Part shown: piece after piece, positions 41,475 through 49,586 of the stretch | Position numbering within the stretch: the first letter of the stretch is position 1 | Layout: every line of letters starts with the position of its first letter | From: JBCCCJ01 sp039029315 | Lineage (GTDB): Bacteria > Bacteroidota > Bacteroidia > J057 | Assembly: GCA_039029315.1 (NCBI GenBank) | Contig: JBCCGK010000049.1 | Coordinates: forward strand, 1-64,000 | Reading direction: 5' to 3' | DNA: 64,000 bases | Notes under the pieces: generated by a model | The model's input: only the letters and a program-made list of their open reading frames with translations | Databases searched by the model: none | What the model was told of the DNA's origin: nothing | Program-made: the position numbers and the translations under genes

Positions 41475-43529
41475 ATGCCTTATACTCACAAACTCCCCTC
41501 AAAAAACAAAGCCGGGCGGCCTGCTGCGCATTCGCGTATAGCAAATGACTCGCGAGAAAGCAGCTCCCTCAAAGCTCCGGCAACTGTATTTTCACCCGTT
41601 CAGAAAAAGGAAACATCCACTCCGCCGCCCAATTTGAATTCCACAATTAACTCCACCATCAAAGCCTTAAACGCTGAGCGGAAGAAACCAAGTATTTATG
41701 TGAAATATGAAGGAAACATTTACCTCAAGCCCCCCAAGTATTCTCATTTTCAAAAAGACCCTGATTTTCAGTACGAGGAGAACCGGGGCAATCCATTGGT
41801 AGAAGTTGTAGGGGTGAAAGGATTCACGAATTTCAGTGTGAAGGTTGGGAAGGGGTTCATGGAGGCGTCTCCTGAAGAGAAAAAAGCCATGCTTAGGCCT
41901 GCCATAGAAGCTGGAATTTCCCGTTATAATAAGAAATCAGAGCTGGAGCAGATCTCTCACCAAAAAGGAGGCTTCGATGGGAAAGATGCAGAAACCATGG
42001 TTCGGCATCTATTGGAGCTTGCCAGTCCGCAATATGCGAATCTGGTGAATAAGGTTGAATTCGCTCAAGATCACGGTGGAATCAGCTTGGAAGGGACCAG
42101 AGCTGAGGCTACAATTCGGGTTGGAAAAGAATTTTTGACAGGAATAAAAGACGAAACATTCGCCCAGAAGAAAGAAACCCTCTTGGCTGCGATACAATCA
42201 TATGAAGCGAAAATAGGAGCTGTTGAAGACCGTATCGTAACAGTTGGATCGAAAAAGGCTGACAATCCTGCTGCTGCCACCATCAACAGTGCAGAAGCTG
42301 TGTACAAACTCATCAACCTCTATTTGCCGCGCTATAAGGAAATCATAGGCGGGGTTGGCTATTCATCATCGGTTGACAATGTGAAGGTCGAATCGGACAA
42401 TAGTCTGATGCTTACCGTTGGGAAGGATTTTATGGACAACTTCAGCAAAGATCAATTGTCCGAAAAAGCCGCTCAACTGCGTCAGGCCATTCAAGCCGAT
42501 CCTTCGACGGAAGAATTACTCATCAAATTGACAGGCCCGCAACTCATCGAAGAGTTGATCAAACGACAGATGCCCAAATATCACCCGATCATTGAGCAAA
42601 TCAAGTATCATCCTGCTTTGGATGGGATAGAGGTGAAGACAGAAGGCAAGAAGCTCAAGCTGTATTATGGCCAGACATTTGGCAAAGAACTGATCGCAGA
42701 AATCAAAGACAAGGAACAGCAACAGCTGCATAATCGTTCCCTGGTCAATGCACTGAATTTCGAACTCAACGAACCCGCAGAAGCGCTGCTTAAAGAGAAG
42801 CCCAGTGAGTTCCGAAGTGCTGTCATAGAAAGCCTTAAAGATTGGGCAGGTTATGACGAAAAAGAAAAGAAGTACAAAGGAACCAAAGAGGGGAGCGAAA
42901 AATTTGCCAAGTTTCGGACAACAGAGAATTTAAATGCAGCGAGAAAACAGTCGGCGGTGGAAGGGAGAACCTTTACCACCTGTATTGATTTTCAGGGTCA
43001 TATCCTCGGAGATGCCACAGGGAAACAGAAAAACTCGCTGAAAGGAAATTCGGGAATCAATATCGATGAACAAGCTGCCGGAGTAGGGGCATGGAACAAG
43101 GCGTATAAAGACATGCCCAAAACCTATCGGCCCAAAAAAGGAGATGTCTACTTATTGGCCAAGAGTGAAAGCAATGCGGCATTCAGTCATACCGGCTTCA
43201 TCAACGACATTACAGTACATGAGGACGGAACGGAAACCTGGAAAACGATAGATGGCGGGCAAGGAACATCTGCTCAATATGTCATTGACCCAAATGGAAC
43301 CCATGAAGTAACAGTAAGCAAAACTGTCGATGGGGAAACCAAGGTGGAGACCATCAAACTTCGGGAACAAAGAGCGGGGGAAGAGGAATTAAAGGAAGTT
43401 ACCCGTAAATATGACCCTGCAACGAATATTCTGTCCGTCCCTTATAATAAAGGCAAAGGAGTTACCCAAGATCTGCTACCCCGCTGGCTGAAAGGATGGG
43501 TGGACATCGATAAGTATGTGAAAAAATGA
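41475..43529 (+). CDS. Repeat protein with C-terminal papain-like (CHAP/NlpC-P60-like) domain; candidate injected toxin
   Basis: 684 residues from ATG 41475 (a TTG two codons earlier is also in frame). No signal peptide. Residues 1-60 are low-complexity, basic and Ser/Pro-rich, ending in TVFSPVQKKE, which resembles the leader of Bacteroidota proteins such as DUF4157 carriers associated with extracellular contractile injection systems. Four diverged repeats follow (about 100-155, 187-250, 287-345, 369-427), each with a V/YGKxF core (VGKGFME, VGKEFLTG, VGKDFMDN, YGQTFGKE). The C-terminal domain (about 440-684) has the protein's only Cys, Cys503 (RTFTTCIDFQGH), then RPKKGDVYLLAK, His572 in FSHTGFI and TIDGGQG, the order of a Cys/His papain-like amidase or peptidase. 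A peptidoglycan or protein hydrolase effector is inferred. No injection-system structural or immunity gene is next to it. Confidence 0.72.
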   Translation: MPYTHKLPSKNKAGRPAAHSRIANDSRESSSLKAPATVFSPVQKKETSTPPPNLNSTINSTIKALNAERKKPSIYVKYEGNIYLKPPKYSHFQKDPDFQYEENRGNPLVEVVGVKGFTNFSVKVGKGFMEASPEEKKAMLRPAIEAGISRYNKKSELEQISHQKGGFDGKDAETMVRHLLELASPQYANLVNKVEFAQDHGGISLEGTRAEATIRVGKEFLTGIKDETFAQKKETLLAAIQSYEAKIGAVEDRIVTVGSKKADNPAAATINSAEAVYKLINLYLPRYKEIIGGVGYSSSVDNVKVESDNSLMLTVGKDFMDNFSKDQLSEKAAQLRQAIQADPSTEELLIKLTGPQLIEELIKRQMPKYHPIIEQIKYHPALDGIEVKTEGKKLKLYYGQTFGKELIAEIKDKEQQQLHNRSLVNALNFELNEPAEALLKEKPSEFRSAVIESLKDWAGYDEKEKKYKGTKEGSEKFAKFRTTENLNAARKQSAVEGRTFTTCIDFQGHILGDATGKQKNSLKGNSGINIDEQAAGVGAWNKAYKDMPKTYRPKKGDVYLLAKSESNAAFSHTGFINDITVHEDGTETWKTIDGGQGTSAQYVIDPNGTHEVTVSKTVDGETKVETIKLREQRAGEEELKEVTRKYDPATNILSVPYNKGKGVTQDLLPRWLKGWVDIDKYVKK

Positions 43530-43533
43530 GAGA

Positions 43534-44367
43534 TTAGTCTGTAGAGATATGCGCTTTCATCCAATCCACAATATGTGCCAGAACTTCTTCTTTATTCGTT
43601 TCATTATGGAGTTCATGAAACATCCCTTCCCATGATTTCCAACTGACGATGCTGCCAGCCTTTTGTGCGAATTCTTCACTTGCCTTGTGAGAGGTAACTG
43701 GATCATCAGACCCATGAAGAAGTAGGGTCGGTACGTGTAAGTTTGCCGCATTCGCCATCGCATACTCTCCTGCCTGTGTTACCGTGGTGAATAAGACAGG
43801 ACTCAACAAATCGTGAACCAGTGGGTCATCTTGATAAGCTTTTACTACTTCCGAGTCATGCGACAGACCAGAGGCATCGAGTTTGCTTCCTTGCGTAAAA
43901 GATGGATATATCTTCATCATTACCTTTGCGAGGAAGAGATCTACCTTCTTGGGAGCAAAAGCCAGTCTGAACCAGGGAGAGGTGATGACTGCGCCTGCAA
44001 TATCAGGGCTTCGCTTCAGAAGATAGCTTGCAACAAAATTTCCCCCCATACTGTGTCCCAAGAGAAATACAGGTATACCAGGATATGCACGCCTTGCCTC
44101 TTCCAATAGCGCATCGATGCTGTCCAAAACAGCTTCATAAGAAGGGATATGGCCTTTCTTAAAGTGAGTTTGCCCATGTCCATATAGGTCATGCCCCATC
44201 GCTGCAATCCCAGCCTGATTCATGAATTCAGCCACATGTGCATAGCGCATCACATGCTCTCCATGCCCATGCACCATGCAATAGACAGCTTTTGCTGAGT
44301 CTACGGCCCAGTGTTTTGCAAAAAATTGTTGGCTTCCCTGTTGGAGTGAAAAGGTTGATCCTGACAT
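43534..44367 (-). CDS. Alpha/beta hydrolase, monoacylglycerol lipase-like
   Basis: 277 residues, no signal peptide. Oxyanion region VHGHGEHVMRYAHVAEFM, nucleophile elbow LLGHSMGGNF (Ser), acid in LLHGSDDPVTS (Asp) and His in GMFHELHNE complete the catalytic triad. The HGxGEHxxRY start and the HxxLHNE end are hallmarks of the serine aminopeptidase S33 / monoglyceride lipase (YtpA/lysophospholipase) group. Likely a cytoplasmic lipase or esterase on monoacylglycerols or lysolipids. Stops 4 bp from the end of the convergent candidate toxin gene; its start adjoins the MATE gene region on the other strand. Confidence 0.9.
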   Translation of the reverse strand: MSGSTFSLQQGSQQFFAKHWAVDSAKAVYCMVHGHGEHVMRYAHVAEFMNQAGIAAMGHDLYGHGQTHFKKGHIPSYEAVLDSIDALLEEARRAYPGIPVFLLGHSMGGNFVASYLLKRSPDIAGAVITSPWFRLAFAPKKVDLFLAKVMMKIYPSFTQGSKLDASGLSHDSEVVKAYQDDPLVHDLLSPVLFTTVTQAGEYAMANAANLHVPTLLLHGSDDPVTSHKASEEFAQKAGSIVSWKSWEGMFHELHNETNKEEVLAHIVDWMKAHISTD

Positions 44368-44433
44368 ATGATTCTATTTGGTGGCCCTCAATTTACTAGA
44401 TTCGCGGAGATTTTCTATGTCAGATCTTTACTC

Positions 44434-45732
44434 ATGAACAAAACCATCCTTCGACTCGCGATCCCCAACATCCTTAGCAATCTCACTGTTCCGCTTTTGG
44501 GGATGGTAGATACTGCCTTGATGGGACGAATGGAATCAGAGATCTATATCGGGGCAGTCGCTTTGGGCAGTGTTGTCCTTGGATTTATCTACTGGAGTTT
44601 GGGATTTCTTCGAATGGGCACTACAGGCTTGACAGCTCAGGCGTATGGGGCGGGGGAGGAGAAACAACAGATTGTCTTGTTTGGGCAGGCGATCCTGGTG
44701 GCATCAGCTTGTGCAGTCATGGTTCTCATCTTGCAAATCCCAATCGCTGAACTGGCATTTTGGTTGATTCCGGGAGAAGAGACGGTCAAAGTTCTGGCGA
44801 AGGAGTATTTCTATATCCGAATTTTGGCTGCGCCTGCAACGATCGGGCTTTACGCCTTGCATGGATGGTTCCTTGGCATGCAGAATGCCAGATATCCTAT
44901 GATTCTTGTGATATTCTCCAATGTGATCAATGTCGCTTTGAATGTCTATTTTGTGTTTGAGATGGGGATGAAGGCGGATGGCGTTGCCTGGGCAACTGTG
45001 ATTGCACAATATGCCGGGGCCATTCTTGCCCTGATTTTGTTTTGGCATACCTACCGACAACTCACCAAACAATTGGTGTGGAGAGATGTCATAGACCTGC
45101 GTGCACTCAAGCATTTTTTCTCTGTAAATGCTGACATCTTTATTCGCACCCTATGTTTGATATTCGTTTTTGCCTTTTTTACTGCCCAGTCTTCAGGGAT
45201 AGATCCAGTGATCCTCGCGGCTAACCAGATCTTGTTGCAATACTTCTATACAATGTCATTCGCTGTGGATGGATTTGCTTTTGCTGCGGAGAGTTTGGTT
45301 GGGAGGTATATTGGAGAGAAAAACGAAACTGAATTGAACAAGGCTGTTCGATTGTTATTTCTGTGGGGAATCGGATTCGGGCTACTGTTCTCATTGGTTT
45401 ATGGCTTGTTTGGAAGAGAGTTGCTAGACATATTCACAGATCAACAAGCTGTAGTGGAGGCCGCGAATGAATACCTTCCCTGGATCATTGTTTTTCCCTT
45501 GTCTGGTGCTGTGGCATTCATGTGGGACGGTACCTATATCGGTGCGACTGCAGTCCGGCCCATGCGCAATACCCTGATTTTTTCGACAATTATTGTGTTT
45601 TTGCCTGTCTATTATTTTGCATTTCCTTTTTGGGGAAATCATGCCTTGTGGCTCGCCATGACATTGTTTATGGTGGCAAGGAGTGTGTCTTTGACCGTGT
45701 TGGCGAAGCGGTTTATTCGAGTGAATGGGTGA
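44434..45732 (+). CDS. MATE-family multidrug/sodium or proton antiporter (DinF-like)
   Basis: 432 residues from ATG 44434 (MNKTILRLAIPNILSNLTVPLLGMVDTALMG). Twelve membrane helices are spread over the whole length and the two-fold MATE pattern is visible: LAIPNILSNLTVPLLGMVDTA in the first half and RTLCLIFVFAFFTAQSSGIDPVILAANQILLQ in the second. The wording of these segments is close to the DinF branch. It exports cationic or other small toxic compounds in exchange for Na+ or H+. An upstream in-frame ATG at 44368 adds 22 residues that are not family-like. It begins about 65 bp from the divergent hydrolase start. Confidence 0.92.
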   Translation: MNKTILRLAIPNILSNLTVPLLGMVDTALMGRMESEIYIGAVALGSVVLGFIYWSLGFLRMGTTGLTAQAYGAGEEKQQIVLFGQAILVASACAVMVLILQIPIAELAFWLIPGEETVKVLAKEYFYIRILAAPATIGLYALHGWFLGMQNARYPMILVIFSNVINVALNVYFVFEMGMKADGVAWATVIAQYAGAILALILFWHTYRQLTKQLVWRDVIDLRALKHFFSVNADIFIRTLCLIFVFAFFTAQSSGIDPVILAANQILLQYFYTMSFAVDGFAFAAESLVGRYIGEKNETELNKAVRLLFLWGIGFGLLFSLVYGLFGRELLDIFTDQQAVVEAANEYLPWIIVFPLSGAVAFMWDGTYIGATAVRPMRNTLIFSTIIVFLPVYYFAFPFWGNHALWLAMTLFMVARSVSLTVLAKRFIRVNG

Positions 45733-45858
45733 GAGAGTTGGGGAATGACAGTCTGATACCTGATTATTTGGGGGGGATGCAGGCAATCTATCAGGACTAT
45801 TTTGAATTGCGAACAAATGATATGATATTAAGTAGCACAGTTACAACCTTTCAAACGC

Positions 45859-46395
45859 ATGAATTCATACTCCGGTCGGAAAAACAGCCTTCGATTACAA
45901 GGGTTTCATTACGGATCAGATGGAGCATACTTCATTACCGTGTGTACCCATAAGAAACAACACTTCTTTGGATCTGTTTTTCAGGCCAAGATGCATCTCA
46001 ATCCTTTGGGAAAAATTGTGAAAGATGAATGGCTGAGGTCCGCAGACATTCGAACAGAAATAATTCTGGATACGTATTGTATCATGCCCAATCATTTTCA
46101 TGCCATCGTTTGGATCGCAAAAGAGCAACCCATCCAGTCGCCCTCCTATACCACACTTCCACAAACTCCAGGCTACACCTCTAAGCCAGGGGTTATTTTT
46201 CAGGAACTCGGCAATCTGGTCAATGGCTTCAAGGGAAGCGTGACAAGACATATTCGCAAGAGTTATCGCCAGGATTTCGGATGGCAAAGAGGATATCACG
46301 ATCGCATCATTCGGAATGAGACAGAACTCTTAAACATCAGAAACTATATCCACAACAATCCCCGCAACTGGCCCACCAACACATCCAATCCATGA
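45859..46395 (+). CDS. REP-associated tyrosine transposase (RAYT, Y1 HUH family)
   Basis: 178 residues related to IS200/IS605 TnpA. HUH metal-binding motif in YCIMPNHFHAIVWI and the likely catalytic Tyr in LNIRNYIHNNP; the opening GAYFITVCTHKKQHFFG and QRGYHDRIIRN are typical of RAYTs. These are domesticated single-strand nucleases that act on REP palindromes carrying a 5' GTAG. Exactly such elements follow: a GTAG hairpin 8 bp after the stop codon and an inverted partner 160 bp further on. The gene has no IS ends of its own and is single copy in the window. Members are thought to cut and join REP DNA; mobility today is uncertain. Confidence 0.92.
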   Translation: MNSYSGRKNSLRLQGFHYGSDGAYFITVCTHKKQHFFGSVFQAKMHLNPLGKIVKDEWLRSADIRTEIILDTYCIMPNHFHAIVWIAKEQPIQSPSYTTLPQTPGYTSKPGVIFQELGNLVNGFKGSVTRHIRKSYRQDFGWQRGYHDRIIRNETELLNIRNYIHNNPRNWPTNTSNP

Positions 46396-46402
46396 CAAAT
46401 CC

Positions 46403-46428
46403 GTAGGAGATGTCCGGCAGGCATCTCC
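46403..46428 (+). repeat. REP palindrome with 5' GTAG, downstream of RAYT
   Basis: GTAG (46403-46406) begins a stem GGAGATG (46406-46412) that pairs with CATCTCC (46422-46428) around the loop TCCGGCAGG. A 5' GTAG tetranucleotide at the foot of an imperfect palindrome is what RAYT proteins recognise. It is the inverted twin of the element at 46589-46614. Confidence 0.85.
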
Positions 46429-46522
46429 GAAGAATCAAATGTCAATGGCATCTCCGAAGAATCAAATGTCAATGGCATTTCCGAAGAATCAAATGTCAAT
46501 GGCATTTCCGAAGAATCAAATG
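46429..46522. repeat. 27-bp tandem repeat, about 3.5 copies
   Basis: Units at 46429-46455, 46456-46482 and 46483-46509 plus a 13-base partial copy to 46522. Each begins GAAGAATCAAATGTCAATGG and ends CATCTCC or CATTTCC, so the unit's end repeats the right half of the REP palindrome just before it. Only one base differs between the first unit and the other two. The unit is 9 codons long but I see no credible gene using it. Confidence 0.92.
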
Positions 46523-46588
46523 TTCGACCACAAATGATATGCAGAAAATGGGGAGGGGAGTTGGATTCCTTGGAATCGGATGCATTAT

Positions 46589-46614
46589 GGGGATGCCTAC
46601 CGGCCATCCCCTAC
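46589..46614 (-). repeat. REP palindrome, inverted partner
   Basis: On the minus strand GTAGGGGATG ... CATCCCC, with stem GGGGATG/CATCCCC and loop GCCGGTAGG. It matches the element at 46403-46428 at all but 4 of 26 positions, with the stem changes mostly compensatory (GGAGATG/CATCTCC versus GGGGATG/CATCCCC). The TAG of its GTAG is the stop codon of rarA (46611-46613). Confidence 0.85.
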
Positions 46615-47906
46615 GAATATTTCTCGCCCCAGAGGCGGTTCAGATAGGCGCGGATCTTTTTTTCTGAGCCAATGTCTTTGGGACGATAAAAGGTCTTGCC
46701 CGCCATCTCCTGTGGCAAAAATTCCTGATGATTGCTTTCGCCCTGATGATCATGAGAATATTTGTACCCTTTCCCGTAGTTCATTTGCTTCATCATACGA
46801 GTAGGTGCATTTCGCAGATGCAGAGGAACCGGATGTGCAGGGCTAGATTGTACATACCGCATAGCCTCATTGATGGCAGCATAGGCCGCATTGCTTTTCT
46901 CGCTGGTGGCCAGATAGGTAGTTGTTTGAGAGAGGATAATTCGTGCTTCGGGCATGCCGATCACATTGATAGATTGGAAGCAGGCATTGGCAAGCAGAAG
47001 GGCGTTGGGGTTTGCATTTCCAATATCCTCTGCTGCAAGAATGATCAATCGACGAGCAATGAATTTGATGTCTTCTCCACCATCCAGCATGCGAGCCAAA
47101 TAATAGACAGCAGCATGAGGATCTCCCCCGCGGACCGACTTGATAAAGGCCGAAACCAAATCATAATGAAGTTCACCGCTTTTGTCATATAAAGCGACAT
47201 GCTCCTGGGCAGCAGCCATCAGTGCCTCATCGGTGACCACAATATTTTCTTCTTCTCCAAACGTACTGACAAAAATATCCAGAAGAGTCAGACTCTTTCT
47301 TGCATCCCCTCCGGCAATCCGGCAGATGGCTTCAATTTCTTTGAGCTCAATCTTGCGGTGGGAGAGGACGCTATCTTTCTCGATGGCTCTTGTGAGTAGT
47401 TCCCGAACCTCTTCTTGTTCCAAAGGTTTGAGGGTATATACTTGTGATCGAGACAACAAGGCTGCATTTACCTCGAAGGAAGGATTCTCCGTTGTTGCTC
47501 CGATGAGGCTTACCCGGCCACGCTCTACAGCCCCGAGCAAGGAATCTTGTTGAGCCTTATTGAAGCGATGAATCTCATCGATGAACAAGATTGTGCCAGG
47601 TCGCCCTTCCGCAAACCGTAAGACCTCACGCACATCCTTGACTCCAGAAGAAACAGCACTCAACTGTCGATAAGGGCGTTGAGTGGAGGCCGCAATGATC
47701 CTTGCCAGAGTTGTTTTGCCTACTCCGGGCGGTCCCCAAAAAATCATTGACGGAATTCGTTGGCTCGCAATGGCCCGCATGAAAGGACTATTTTCATACA
47801 ACAAATGTTTTTGCCCGATCACATCATCCAGACTTTGGGGACGCATGCGCTCTGGTAGCGGAGGAAGATGACTCGATTGTGCGCTTGGTGATTGAAAAAG
47901 ATCCAT
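46611..47906 (-). CDS. rarA: Replication-associated recombination protein A (AAA+ ATPase)
   Basis: 431 residues from ATG 47906 (MDLFQSPSAQSSHLPPLPER). RarA/MgsA acts at stalled replication forks with SSB and RecA. Marks are RMRPQSLDDVIGQKHLL, Walker A FWGPPGVGKTTLARII, Walker B ILFIDEIHRFNKAQQD, sensor IGATTENPSFEVN, and the C-terminal tetramerisation segment (SAFIKSVRGGDPHAAVYYLARML, GEDIKFIARRLIILAAEDIG). The family ending YRPKDIGSEKKIRAYLNRLWG is present and the stop codon coincides with the edge of a REP element, with no sign of truncation. Confidence 0.96.
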   Translation of the reverse strand: MDLFQSPSAQSSHLPPLPERMRPQSLDDVIGQKHLLYENSPFMRAIASQRIPSMIFWGPPGVGKTTLARIIAASTQRPYRQLSAVSSGVKDVREVLRFAEGRPGTILFIDEIHRFNKAQQDSLLGAVERGRVSLIGATTENPSFEVNAALLSRSQVYTLKPLEQEEVRELLTRAIEKDSVLSHRKIELKEIEAICRIAGGDARKSLTLLDIFVSTFGEEENIVVTDEALMAAAQEHVALYDKSGELHYDLVSAFIKSVRGGDPHAAVYYLARMLDGGEDIKFIARRLIILAAEDIGNANPNALLLANACFQSINVIGMPEARIILSQTTTYLATSEKSNAAYAAINEAMRYVQSSPAHPVPLHLRNAPTRMMKQMNYGKGYKYSHDHQGESNHQEFLPQEMAGKTFYRPKDIGSEKKIRAYLNRLWGEKYS

Positions 47907-48015
47907 AGAACGAAGGTACAAAGATGTCAGCAAGATGTAGGGAATTTGTCCTTTCTTCCTATCTTCGCCTTACAATATTTATCAGTATTTTATCCCTTCC
48001 CCCCATTTTATTCTT

Positions 48016-49104
48016 ATGGCAAAACAAACGCCTCTTTACGCAACACATCAAGCCCTAGGTGCCAGACTCATTCCTTTTGCAGGATATGATATGCCTGTCC
48101 GTTATGCCAGTGACAAACAGGAGCACCTGGCTGTGAGGAATGCTGCCGGAATCTTCGATGTCTCCCATATGGGCGAATTTTTGATTCAAGGTCCCAAAGC
48201 CCTTGAATTGGTGCAACAAGTCACAACCAATAATGCCCGCAGGCTGAAACCAGGGAAAGCACAGTACAGTTGCATGCCCAATCATGAGGGTGGAATTGTT
48301 GACGATGTGATTGTCTATTGCTTAGCTGAGGAGAAATATATGATCGTCGTGAATGCAGCCAATGTCGAAAAGGATTGGAACTGGATCTCTGCCTCCAACG
48401 AAAAGATAGGAGCGGACATGATCGACCAATCTGAAGGAATGGCCTTGTTGGCTGTTTCTGGACCAAAAGCCGAAGCCGCTTTGCAGGGTATCGCAAAAGC
48501 TGACCTATCTGGATTAGGGACATATTTTTTCTTGCGAACAACCATTGCAGGCGTTCCTGACATCCTTGTGGCAACGACAGGTTATACCGGAGAGCGAACC
48601 TTTGAAGTGTTTGTTCCCAATGAGCACGCCGTTCATGTCTGGAATGCAATCTTGGAATCCGGCAACCCGCATGGCTTGATCCCTTGTGGGTTGGGAGCTC
48701 GTGATACCTTGCGTTTGGAGATGGGCTATATGCTGTATGGAAATGACATCAATGATTCAACTTCTCCACTGGAGGCAGGATTGGGCTGGATTACCAAACT
48801 CAAAAAAGGCTCCTTCAATGGCTCAGAAGTCATACGCGTGTTGAAAACAAAAGGAATCAGCCGAAAACTGGTTGGATTCAAGATGATGGAACGTGGCATC
48901 CCAAGAGCAGGATATGAGATCGCTCATGATGGAGAAGTTGTCGGAAGTGTCACCTCGGGCTCTATTAGTCCTCTTCTGAACGAAGGCATTGGGTTGGGAT
49001 ATGTTCCGAAAGCGCTGGCTGAAGTAGGCACCGAGTTGGATATTCTGATCCGAAAAAAAGCTGTGAAAGCAACTGTTTGGAAAACACCATTTATCCAAAA
49101 ATAA
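48016..49104 (+). CDS. gcvT: Aminomethyltransferase, glycine cleavage system T protein
   Basis: 362 residues. It transfers the methylene group from aminomethyl-lipoyl H protein to tetrahydrofolate, releasing ammonia. Typical segments: TPLYATHQALGARLIPFAGYDMPVRY at the start, GIFDVSHMGEF, GGIVDDVIVY, VNAANVEKDWNW, LAVSGPKAEAAL, GYTGERTFEVFVPN, CGLGARDTLRLEMGYMLYGND and the C-terminal barrel GRITSGSISP-like stretch (VTSGSISPLLNEGIGLGYV). Length and completeness are normal. No gcvH or gcvP is nearby. lipA for lipoate synthesis is 12 kb to the right. Divergent from rarA. Confidence 0.97.
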   Translation: MAKQTPLYATHQALGARLIPFAGYDMPVRYASDKQEHLAVRNAAGIFDVSHMGEFLIQGPKALELVQQVTTNNARRLKPGKAQYSCMPNHEGGIVDDVIVYCLAEEKYMIVVNAANVEKDWNWISASNEKIGADMIDQSEGMALLAVSGPKAEAALQGIAKADLSGLGTYFFLRTTIAGVPDILVATTGYTGERTFEVFVPNEHAVHVWNAILESGNPHGLIPCGLGARDTLRLEMGYMLYGNDINDSTSPLEAGLGWITKLKKGSFNGSEVIRVLKTKGISRKLVGFKMMERGIPRAGYEIAHDGEVVGSVTSGSISPLLNEGIGLGYVPKALAEVGTELDILIRKKAVKATVWKTPFIQK

Positions 49105-49130
49105 TCTACTACCACTTTAACTTTTTCATC

Positions 49131-49586
49131 ATGGTATTTGAAACTCTTCAGGAAGTCGAAGCTGCCATTGGCCAACATCTTGGGACATCTCCCTGGGTTG
49201 ATATCACGCAAGACATGGTCAACCAATTTGCAGAATCTACCAAAGATCTTCAGTGGATTCATGTCGATGTAGAGCGTGCCAATCGAGAATCCCCTTTTGG
49301 TGCCCCCATTGCACATGGCTTCCTGACGCTTTCATTAGCCTCTTATTTCATCTCACATATCATGACTGTGAAGTCCGTCAAAATGGGCGTCAATTATGGG
49401 CTGAACAAAGTGCGATTTATCTCTCCTGTCAAAGTCGGAAGTCGAGTGAGAATGAGTGCCAAACTCCTGTCCTCCGAACCCTATCGTGAGACCGGCCGTC
49501 GCTCAATCACTGAGTGTACCTTCGAGATTGAAGGAGAAGATAAGCCCGCTTGTATTGCAGAATGGGTAGGATTGGCATTTGAATGA
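49131..49586 (+). CDS. MaoC-like (R)-specific enoyl-CoA hydratase
   Basis: 151 residues from ATG 49131 (MVFETLQEVEAAIGQHLG). Single hot-dog domain with the hydratase pattern: FAESTKDLQWIHVDVERA followed by ESPFGAPIAHGFLTLSLA, which carries the Asp and His active-site residues of MaoC/PhaJ enzymes. It hydrates trans-2-enoyl-CoA, as in fatty-acid or polyester metabolism; NodN-like dehydratase is an equivalent name. The stop codon overlaps the start of a thioesterase gene by 4 bases (ATGA), so the two are translationally coupled and likely serve the same acyl-CoA pool. The start of this gene is 27 bp after gcvT. Confidence 0.92.
   Translation: MVFETLQEVEAAIGQHLGTSPWVDITQDMVNQFAESTKDLQWIHVDVERANRESPFGAPIAHGFLTLSLASYFISHIMTVKSVKMGVNYGLNKVRFISPVKVGSRVRMSAKLLSSEPYRETGRRSITECTFEIEGEDKPACIAEWVGLAFE

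Noticed and set aside
46429..46522. Possible CRISPR array
   Set aside because: The repeats are directly joined with no spacers and no cas genes are present.
46344..46607. 87-codon minus-strand frame with a repeated peptide across the REP region
   Set aside because: The repetition comes from the 27-bp DNA repeat, which is a multiple of three; the frame lacks a gene-like start and overlaps REP palindromes.
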